A DNA stretch of 64,000 bases from Ignavibacteria bacterium (GTDB lineage Bacteria; Bacteroidota; Ignavibacteria; Tepidaquicellales; Tepidaquicellaceae), in the NCBI GenBank assembly GCA_041649015.1, contig JBAZNU010000002.1:124001-188000 (forward strand), read 5' to 3'. Positions 9,270 through 16,193 of the stretch are shown piece by piece; the stretch's first letter is position 1, and each line of letters begins with the position of its first letter. Position numbers and translations under genes: made by a program. The notes under the pieces were generated by a model. It did no database searches. It was not told the origin of the DNA and worked only from the letters and a program-made list of their open reading frames with translations.

Positions 9270-10126
9270 AACGATATTCGTTAATATTTCTTTTACTACT
9301 TTTTTTCATTTCATGCAAAACAGAAATGGATAAAGAACGAATTTCAGTAATTGACGACCTTGGGAATGAATTTGATTTCAATGAAAAACCTGTAAGAGTA
9401 ATTTCACTCGCTCCGAGTATTACGGAATCTATCTTTTTTCTTGGACTCGATTCAAATCTAATCGGGGTCACACAATACTGTGATTTTCCGGAACAAGCAA
9501 AACTGAAGACTAACATTGGCGGTATGCTTGATCCTAATCTGGAGATAATAACAAATCTGAACCCAGATTTAATTTTCCTTACAACGGAAGGTAATTCACA
9601 GATTACATATAAATCATTGAAAGACCTTGGTTTAAGGGTTTTTGTCCTTAATCCTAAAAATGTTGATGGTATCGTGTCCTCACTTGAAAAATTGAATTTA
9701 ATATTTAAAAATCCTGTTAGCGATAGTGTACTTAAAGATTTTAAAATGGAATTGAAATCATTATCCGATGATTCACAAACAAGAATGTATGCAGGATTTC
9801 TTGCACTGAAACCACTCATCACTTTTAATAAAAAAACATTCCTCAACGATGTTTTTAAAATGAGCGGTTTTTCTAATGTATACGAAAATGAAAATCTTGA
9901 TTATCCTTCAATTGCAGAGGAGGACCTTTTCTCAAGAAATCCTGATTATCTTTTCATATTCGCTGATAAATCAAAAGAATTAAGTATCATAAAAGAACTT
10001 GAGCAAAGATTTGATCGACTTAAATCCGTGAGGGAAAAATCTTATTTTGTACTGGACGAAAATGTATTCACAAGACCGGGTCCAAGGGTGTTAAATTCTA
10101 TTAAAATGTTAAAAACCATACCTTGA
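9266..10126 (+). CDS. Periplasmic solute-binding lipoprotein, BtuF/FecB-type (cobalamin or siderophore)
   Basis: A 286 aa lipoprotein with the lipobox LFFISC (Cys17). The mature part has the helical-backbone metal-receptor pattern: PVRVISLAPSITESIFFLG, then IGGMLDPNLEIITNLNPDL, as in BtuF and related iron-siderophore binding proteins. It probably captures cobalamin or a ferric chelate for a BtuCD-like importer, but no permease or ATPase is adjacent. It starts at TTG 9266, overlapping the previous stop, which implies translational coupling. The ligand cannot be decided from the sequence. Confidence 0.85.
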   Translation: MKRYSLIFLLLLFFISCKTEMDKERISVIDDLGNEFDFNEKPVRVISLAPSITESIFFLGLDSNLIGVTQYCDFPEQAKLKTNIGGMLDPNLEIITNLNPDLIFLTTEGNSQITYKSLKDLGLRVFVLNPKNVDGIVSSLEKLNLIFKNPVSDSVLKDFKMELKSLSDDSQTRMYAGFLALKPLITFNKKTFLNDVFKMSGFSNVYENENLDYPSIAEEDLFSRNPDYLFIFADKSKELSIIKELEQRFDRLKSVREKSYFVLDENVFTRPGPRVLNSIKMLKTIP

Positions 10127-10172
10127 AAATTGTTATGATTGAATATTATATGTAAATTATTCATGAAGTATA

Positions 10173-10209
10173 ATAGTATACATACTATATTATTAAACGT
10201 ATATACTAT
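10173..10209. promoter_or_regulatory. Repeated ATACTAT half-sites, candidate upstream activator site
   Basis: ATAGTAT (10173-10179) and ATACTAT (10182-10188) form a 7-bp inverted repeat with a 2-nt spacer. ATACTAT recurs at 10203-10209, 21 bp (two helical turns) after the second copy. The cluster ends about 100 bp before the -24 element of the sigma-54 site at 10312, the usual place for an enhancer bound by an NtrC-family activator. The region is AT-rich, so chance is a real alternative. Confidence 0.35.
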
Positions 10210-10311
10210 GATATTAAATATAAATTCTGCATTTATCCTCTATATTATATATAAAAAGTACATAAACTACTGATAATACGTGCTTTATTTTATTTTTCTA
10301 AATTGTTATTT

Positions 10312-10327
10312 TGGCACACTAATTGCT
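10312..10327 (+). promoter_or_regulatory. Sigma-54 (-24/-12) promoter of the polysaccharide operon
   Basis: TGGCACACTAATTGCT matches the consensus TGGCACRNNNNTTGCW at every defined base, with the invariant GG (-24) and GC (-12) at the correct 10-nt spacing. The -12 element lies about 55 nt before the TTG start of the first operon gene at 10380, giving a plausible leader. Transcription would need RpoN and an AAA+ enhancer-binding protein; one such activator is encoded at 61230. Confidence 0.8.
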
Positions 10328-10379
10328 ACACAAACTATATGTATTTATGAAATTAAAAAATTGAATTAAAATAAACATT

Positions 10380-11550
10380 TTGATAAAGAAAATTTTAAAT
10401 ATAGCAGTTGTTTTACTTTTAAGTTCAGTCGGATTTTCAGCAGCACAAGATTTTATATCCTTGAATGATAATGAAAACGGTACAAAATTGACTTTATCTA
10501 ACATTGTTTCAGAAGAATTCTTACCTCAAGACACAATACCAAACGCATCAGAAATTGAATTGTTGAACAGAGGATACGATTATACTAACAAAAGAATGTA
10601 TAATAGAAGCAATTAATTCATTTAATCAATATTTAAAAACAAAACCTGAAGATTCAAAGATACACTTGCAGCTTGGATATCTTTATGATGCAAGCAGAAA
10701 ATATGAGAGCGCCTACAATAGTTTTGGAAAGGTTATGGAATTTTCTTACAACGATAATGAAATTGACAAGGCTGCAATTTCCAGATATTACATTAGAGAA
10801 AAAATGATACAGAATTCTGTTGTGTCATTTGACCTGTACTTCCATAATTTTTATGATAGTTATTACCAAAACTATGTTGGAAATCTACTCACCCATTTAA
10901 ACGTGAAACTTACAAAAGGTATTCATGTCGGACCATATTTTGATACATACTTTGATTCAAAATCAAAACCAGGTAATATTTTAAATGACAGATATGTTGA
11001 ATTTGGGGCATTTACTAAATTTACTATTACAGACTGGATGAGTTTTGAAGTCAGAATGGGTTATGTCAGAGAAATTGATTTTAAGAAAAACAGTTTTAGT
11101 TTTAAACCAATTCTTTCAATGGGTAAAAGAATTGGAACGGCTCACTTCTATAAACCCTCAAGATCGCAAAATACCGAGAGCTTCTATTACGATATTTACA
11201 CTTCTGCTTTGTATGATTACAAGTTTAGAAATGTATTCGTCAATTTGCAGAATAAAGAAGCCCTTAGGTTCATGCTTGGCGGATATTCTTACTTTGAGTT
11301 TTATCTGAAACAGGAAGTTGCAGCTGATACAGAACAATTTGATTATAACAACTATTTAGATTTTGGTGCGGGAGTTACTTTTAAACCAAACATCCAGAGT
11401 TTTCCGGTGTTTTTTGTTGAGGGCGTGTACAGAAACTTCTTTGTTAGTATAGACCCGAAAACAAATAAATCTGTGTATTTTGCCGGAGATATGAGGAGCT
11501 TTTTTACTGTGAGAGCAGGATTTTTACTATATTATAATACAAAACTATGA
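10380..11550 (+). pseudogene. Frameshifted TPR/outer-membrane barrel protein, NfrA/YaiO-like exopolysaccharide exporter
   Basis: The two reading frames together encode one protein. Frame 1 (10380-10616) gives a signal peptide (MIKKILNIAVVLLLSSVGFS) and the start of a TPR helix (ELLNRGYDYTNKRMYN) before a stop. The next frame continues the same TPR from 10606 (EAINSFNQYLKTKPEDSK, LQLGYLYDASRKYESAY) into a roughly 250-residue beta-rich domain ending YYNTKL. Ignoring a single A near 10605 restores a 389 aa protein: TPR repeats, then an outer-membrane barrel as in NfrA C-terminal or YaiO-type proteins. It would form the outer-membrane exit for the glycan made by the downstream genes. Its stop overlaps the glycosyltransferase start by 4 nt (ATGA). 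The lesion may be real, programmed, or a sequencing error. Confidence 0.75.
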
Positions 11551-13028
11551 TTTATGACATTTTCCAAATATTACTGTGGATTACCGCAATCATGCTGTTT
11601 ATTAGCGGGGTTGATGATCTTTATTTGGACCTTTTGTATTGGTTCGAAAAAGGTAATTACAAGAGAAAATTGCCGGATTTTTCGGAGATGTTTGAAAAAC
11701 CCGAAAAGCCAATTGCAGTTTTTATCGGCGCATGGAAAGAATCAGGCGTTATTGGTAGAACATTGAGTTATGCGGTGACAAATTTAAAATATGAAAATTA
11801 TAGATTTTTTATTGGTGTGTATCCTAACGACCCTGAAACATTAAAGGTTGTTCAGGAAGTTTCGCAAAAAGACTCTCGAGTTATACCTTGCGTAAATAAC
11901 GTTAACGGTCCGACAACAAAAGCTGATAATCTTAATTTGTTGTATGCAGGTCTTATTGAATATGAAAAACAATACGGAAAGTTTGAAATCATTCTCGTAC
12001 ATGATGCTGAAGATTTTATTCATCCGTTTTCTTTAAAGCTTTATAACCTTTTGCTTGGTTACAAGGGATATCATGCAATTCAAATTCCCGTTATTCCAAT
12101 CAAAAGCAAGCTTGGTAAACTCTTCCATCGCACTTATTGCGATGCTTTTGCAGAAGTCCATACTAAAGACATGATAGTTCGCCAGGCTATGGGTACGTTT
12201 ATTCCTTTTGCGGGAACTGGTATGGGATTTCATAGAAAAACATTTAACTTTCTTGAAAAGCATTACCATGAGAATTTAAACGGTAAAAATAAGGAAAATA
12301 ATTATGTTGACCCGTTCAACACGAATTATCAGCCCGATTTCTCTGTAAGTGAAAAAGATGTTTCCTTCACGGAGGAAGACTTGGTTTTTCAAAATGACGA
12401 AACGCACAAAGAAGCTATTCATGTCAATAGGACAAGATACCAGGATGATCCGTTTAAAACCTTAAATCCTAAGAACGGTAAGTCAAACAGGTCAATAAAG
12501 GATTATCTCAGGAGTTATACGTTTTTGTTTATGGCAATTATAATCGGGTGGATTTCATTCCTTGTTTACACTGGAAATACTGAATCAAATGATTCTATGT
12601 TTGCTTCAAGTGATTTAATGAATAATCTGAATTTTTCTCCCGGTGACGCTATAGCTAAAAGTAATATGTCGGGTGAATTATCAGGCAAATATGACTTATC
12701 CGAATCAGGTATTCCTATCGAGGAAATTGTTAGTGTGAGCAATGGTTTCTCGGATATTAAATACAATGTTCTCTATACAGAATCCGGAATTAATAAATTC
12801 AGCATCATTGAATCCACTTGGAGTAATGAACTTTCAGCAGGAAAGAGGGTTAATGAACTAAATTATTCAGGTATTTTATCGGGTAAATCTGTTTCAGTAA
12901 AACTGTCAATTCTTGATGGTAAGAATATTTACAGAGTTATCATTTCAGATTACGATAAACTAATAGACGCAAGACGGGATATTTCAAAATTGAAAGAACC
13001 GGTTAAACAAATTACAAAAAATTACTAA
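11547..13028 (+). CDS. N-terminal half of an NfrB-like GT2 glycosyltransferase fused to a single-TM SPOR-like protein
   Basis: The 493 aa chain has two parts. Residues 1-244 are the first half of a membrane family 2 glycosyltransferase: N-terminal membrane helix (about 5-32), KESGVIGRTL, the nucleotide-binding GPTTKADNLN (121-130), the metal-binding HDAED (152-156) and GTGMGFHRKT (223-232). These are close to NfrB-type enzymes. The second half of the fold (TED and QxxRW) is missing here and is found in the gene ending at 14830. From about 245 the chain becomes a hydrophilic linker, a membrane helix (324-342) and a C-terminal SPOR-like domain (about 415-485, ending YRVIISDYDKLIDARRDISKL), presumably periplasmic. 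The membrane-proximal module is homologous to the next protein. Active only if it pairs with the other half; whether it does is unknown. Confidence 0.8.
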   Translation: MIYDIFQILLWITAIMLFISGVDDLYLDLLYWFEKGNYKRKLPDFSEMFEKPEKPIAVFIGAWKESGVIGRTLSYAVTNLKYENYRFFIGVYPNDPETLKVVQEVSQKDSRVIPCVNNVNGPTTKADNLNLLYAGLIEYEKQYGKFEIILVHDAEDFIHPFSLKLYNLLLGYKGYHAIQIPVIPIKSKLGKLFHRTYCDAFAEVHTKDMIVRQAMGTFIPFAGTGMGFHRKTFNFLEKHYHENLNGKNKENNYVDPFNTNYQPDFSVSEKDVSFTEEDLVFQNDETHKEAIHVNRTRYQDDPFKTLNPKNGKSNRSIKDYLRSYTFLFMAIIIGWISFLVYTGNTESNDSMFASSDLMNNLNFSPGDAIAKSNMSGELSGKYDLSESGIPIEEIVSVSNGFSDIKYNVLYTESGINKFSIIESTWSNELSAGKRVNELNYSGILSGKSVSVKLSILDGKNIYRVIISDYDKLIDARRDISKLKEPVKQITKNY

Positions 13029-13029
13029 A

Positions 13030-13422
13030 ATGGGGAAAAAATCAGGGCACAACAGTTATTTCGAGAGTCTGGGATTGAAAGACGAAGATTTCATCTTCAA
13101 TAACAACGAAGAAGAAACAATTAGCACGGATTCTTCTAAATTGAATTCTCTAAATTTTAATTCGACGAACTTTAACGACGATCCCTTTAAAATTCTAAGA
13201 GGTAATCAGAAAGAGACTTCTAAAAAGTCAACATCAGCATTTATAAAGGTATTTACGATTCTTTTTATGCTTATTCTGGCCGGATGGGTTATCTTCGTTA
13301 TTTACTCCGGTAGTGATGCTGATACGCTGCGTGGTAACAGATTGAAAAATAAAATTAGTATTTCGCCTGATGACTTACAAGCGAAGCAAAATAATAATAA
13401 CGAAAATAAAATTAACAAATAA
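13030..13422 (+). CDS. Single-TM protein of the cassette inserted in the glycosyltransferase
   Basis: A 130 aa protein: acidic, Asn-rich cytoplasmic part (1-72), one membrane helix (about 75-95, FTILFMLILAGWVIFVIYSG) and a short polar tail. Its DDPFKIL-TM block matches the DDPFKTL-TM block of the preceding protein (shared DDPFK, LFM, GW, F, Y and G positions), so one arose from the other or from a common module. It starts 1 nt after the preceding stop, and the ATG of the next gene is 16 nt after its own stop. No known family recognised. Confidence 0.7.
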   Translation: MGKKSGHNSYFESLGLKDEDFIFNNNEEETISTDSSKLNSLNFNSTNFNDDPFKILRGNQKETSKKSTSAFIKVFTILFMLILAGWVIFVIYSGSDADTLRGNRLKNKISISPDDLQAKQNNNNENKINK

Positions 13423-13438
13423 TTACAACAATAAGATC

Positions 13439-14830
13439 ATGACTTCCAGTGAACAGAATATATTTAAGAATCTCGGCGATCACCTGAACGACGATAGTAA
13501 AAATAAACAGTCTATTGATGATAAAATTAAAGAAATTGAAGAAAGAATTCGTGGACTGTACGAAAATAAATCGTCGCAGAATAGCAATATAAGCCGTAAA
13601 CAGATAGAAAACGATCTGTACCTTAAACAGAAACTTGATTCTTTCAGGGAGAACCTTCAAGATTCATCACCCGAGATGAAATCAACTATCAAAGACCCGG
13701 TTCTTAATGTTGATGGTACACACAGCCTATTTTCTCAGGCAGCTGGTAAATATTCTGATTATTCAGAGAAGGAAGAAGATCTGTCCGGAACTATCAGTGA
13801 TATACAGGATAGAATTTCAAAACTCAATATGTTAACAGATAGTCAATCATTAAGTAACAAATCTGAAGAAGTCACAGCTGATAAATTATCCGATAAAGAA
13901 CGAGCATTATTCACAAAAATGTTTAATGCTTTTTATGAAGAATCAAAAAAGATAGATAAAAAGTCAAACGAAGATTTACTGAAAGACAAACTTGAACACT
14001 TTGACGAGAAAATTAGTAGTATGAAAGAGGGATTATCATCTCTTTCTTCTGATGAACAGGAGTTAAAACATGATTCAAATGTTAAATTAGACGAAACAAC
14101 AAAGGTTGAAGAGAAAGTTGTTTTAAAATCAGATCGCACTCAAAAGAAAGTCGAATCTAAGCAAGTCGCACCTCACGGTCCGATAACAATAAGACCGAAA
14201 CAAAAGAAAGAAGGTCTCTTTAACGATATAAACCTGACTGAAGACTATGAACTCGGTTTTAGATTCCACGAGCTTGGTTTTAAAACAGGCTTCTTTAATG
14301 TAAAACTTGATGAAGATGATGATGCTTCCCGTATTGCAACAGCAGAATTTTTCCCAAATACTTTCTGGTCTGCCGTAAAACAGCGCTCCAGATGGGTTGC
14401 AGGGATAGTATTTCAAAATTGGAAATCTCATAAATGGTCAGGTAATTTAGTAACAAAATACTTTCTGTTCAGAGATAGAAAATCCGTCTTCAGCTTCTTC
14501 AGCGCATTTCTTTCAAATGTGGTGCTTCTGTACCTCTTGTTTGCGGTGCTTAGTAAGATATTTCAGTGGACGCACGTTAACTCACTTGTTGGTCACAGTT
14601 CAGTCCTCTGGCTGCTTATGATTTCAAACCTGATATTTATGATTTCCAGGTTATCACATAGATTTATTTTTACATACAACTGGTATGGCTTCAGTTATGC
14701 TTTCTTCAGTTTATTCAGATTACCAGTAGATACAATCGTTAATTTCTTTGCAATTGCCCGATCCTTCAGCGTTTACAAAAACACAAAATCGAAAGCAAAA
14801 GTCGTCTGGGATTCAACGACGCACTATTAA
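13439..14830 (+). CDS. Coiled-coil protein fused to the C-terminal half of the NfrB-like GT2 glycosyltransferase
   Basis: A 463 aa chain. Residues 1-255 are charged, helical and low complexity (coiled-coil segments about 22-75, 112-135, 145-205), ending in a Lys-rich linker. From about 260 it is the missing half of the glycosyltransferase: LFNDINLTEDYELGFRFHELG with the catalytic-base TED (267-269), FFPNTFWSAVKQRSRW with the QxxRW motif (315-319), then VAGIVFQNW and about four membrane helices. The join LF-NDINLTED would follow directly on residue 244 of the first half. The ATG at 13439 is preferred to the longer in-frame start at 13370, which overlaps the previous gene. There is no MshEN c-di-GMP domain after the membrane helices, unlike E. 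coli NfrB. Confidence 0.8.
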   Translation: MTSSEQNIFKNLGDHLNDDSKNKQSIDDKIKEIEERIRGLYENKSSQNSNISRKQIENDLYLKQKLDSFRENLQDSSPEMKSTIKDPVLNVDGTHSLFSQAAGKYSDYSEKEEDLSGTISDIQDRISKLNMLTDSQSLSNKSEEVTADKLSDKERALFTKMFNAFYEESKKIDKKSNEDLLKDKLEHFDEKISSMKEGLSSLSSDEQELKHDSNVKLDETTKVEEKVVLKSDRTQKKVESKQVAPHGPITIRPKQKKEGLFNDINLTEDYELGFRFHELGFKTGFFNVKLDEDDDASRIATAEFFPNTFWSAVKQRSRWVAGIVFQNWKSHKWSGNLVTKYFLFRDRKSVFSFFSAFLSNVVLLYLLFAVLSKIFQWTHVNSLVGHSSVLWLLMISNLIFMISRLSHRFIFTYNWYGFSYAFFSLFRLPVDTIVNFFAIARSFSVYKNTKSKAKVVWDSTTHY

Positions 14831-14916
14831 TCTGAATCCCAAAATATTATTGTAATTTAATTTTTACATTATATTCAGCGGATTTCTACGTCTAATAAAC
14901 AGCATAAAAAAACTAT

Positions 14917-16038
14917 ATGACAAATAAAAAGAATATACTATTTATTCTCGGAACAAGACCCGAAATTATTAAACTATTCGTTCTGTACAGAGAACTGAAA
15001 AATTCATGTGAATTTAATCCAATACTTTTTAACTCTGCACAGCAGACTATTTCTGAGGATATTCTTTCGTATTTAGATTTGAAGTTCGATATGTCAGCGG
15101 AAGAAATACCAAACCGAAGTGCTGACCTGGAACTGTTTGTTGCACATCTTATGCAGGACCTTAACAGACAGTTTGTTAAAGGAGAATCAGGTCTAAGCAT
15201 AAATGACGTACACGGCGTTGTCGTTCAGGGCGATACTGCGTCTGCTTATGCAGGTGCTGTTTGGAGTTTCTTGAATCAGATTCCTGTATTTCACGTGGAA
15301 GCTGGGCTTAGAACTTTCGATCATCTGAATCCATTCCCCGAAGAGTTCTTCAGAGAATCAATAGGTAGAGTCTCTGCCCTTAATTTCTGTCCTACTAAAA
15401 TAAGCTATGGAAATCTGATTAGAGAAGGTATTAGTGAAGATAAATGCTTTATAGTTGGTAATACTATAAATGACGCAATCGTAACTCTTTTAAATGAGAA
15501 AAAAATTATTGAATATCCTGAAAAGGATTATATTCTAAGTACTTTGCACAGACGAGAAAACTGGGATAAAGTAAAAGATTATTCTTCGATTATTAATAAA
15601 CTTTTGAAAAAAGATAAAACCCGGAGAAAAATTGTTCATCTTCTGCATCCAAATCCTGCAATTAGAAAAAGCTTTTCTGAAGGTCTCGTTGATGGTACTC
15701 ATGAGCTGTTCGAGATTAAAGATCCGGTAAACGATTATTTTGCAATGCTTGGTATGGTTAGAAATGCGCATACTGTTATATCAGATTCAGGTGGCTTGCA
15801 GGAAGAAACACTTTTCTTCAACATTCCTTGTGGTATTATGAGAAGAGTCACAGAACGTCCTGAGGTTCTTGATAAAAATGCAAAACTGCTGAATTTCGAT
15901 TATGATGAGGTGGCTAACTTTATCGACTATGCAGAATATTTCAAAAGCAACGTGAATAATGAATATGATTACACTTTCGGGAATGGTGATACAAGTAAAA
16001 AGATCTTTGAATTACTTAAAAAGTATTATTATAAATAA
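14917..16038 (+). CDS. wecB: UDP-N-acetylglucosamine 2-epimerase (non-hydrolysing)
   Basis: WecB-type enzyme that interconverts UDP-GlcNAc and UDP-ManNAc in the cytoplasm to feed glycan synthesis. The 373 aa length is normal. Motifs are LGTRPEIIKLF, VVQGDTASAYAGA, FHVEAGLRTFDHLNPFPEEF, VGNTINDAI, LHRRENWDK, LLHPNPAIR and ISDSGGLQEE, covering the UDP- and substrate-binding residues of the family. The PFPEExNR signature is changed to PFPEEFFRES. It lies 86 nt after the split glycosyltransferase on the same strand, as wecB acts with nfrA and nfrB in E. coli, so ManNAc is a likely glycan building block here (inference). Confidence 0.93.
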   Translation: MTNKKNILFILGTRPEIIKLFVLYRELKNSCEFNPILFNSAQQTISEDILSYLDLKFDMSAEEIPNRSADLELFVAHLMQDLNRQFVKGESGLSINDVHGVVVQGDTASAYAGAVWSFLNQIPVFHVEAGLRTFDHLNPFPEEFFRESIGRVSALNFCPTKISYGNLIREGISEDKCFIVGNTINDAIVTLLNEKKIIEYPEKDYILSTLHRRENWDKVKDYSSIINKLLKKDKTRRKIVHLLHPNPAIRKSFSEGLVDGTHELFEIKDPVNDYFAMLGMVRNAHTVISDSGGLQEETLFFNIPCGIMRRVTERPEVLDKNAKLLNFDYDEVANFIDYAEYFKSNVNNEYDYTFGNGDTSKKIFELLKKYYYK

Positions 16039-16144
16039 TTATCGAATGAAAAAAGTATTAATAGTACATACATTGAAAACAGAGTTAAACAACTATAAAA
16101 GATTCTTCAATAACATGTTTTTTTGAATATTTTAGGATGTATCA

Positions 16145-16160
16145 TGGCATGGTATTTGAA
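16145..16160 (+). promoter_or_regulatory. Weak sigma-54-like site before the thioester protein gene
   Basis: TGGCATGGTATTTGAA resembles the sigma-54 consensus with correct spacing but has GA instead of GC at -12. It lies 34 nt before the ATG at 16194, a sensible position. It is reported only because the upstream operon has a perfect site of this type. Confidence 0.25.
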
Positions 16161-16193
16161 TGATGATAAATATTATAAATTAAAATAAAAACT

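Noticed and set aside
9115..9846. Reverse-strand open frame of 243 codons
   Set aside because: It lies across the end of the secreted protein and the binding lipoprotein, both well supported on the forward strand; its translation has no domain or signal pattern.
13370..13438. Longer start of the coiled-coil/glycosyltransferase gene
   Set aside because: It overlaps the previous coding region by 53 nt, and the ATG at 13439 gives the natural start.
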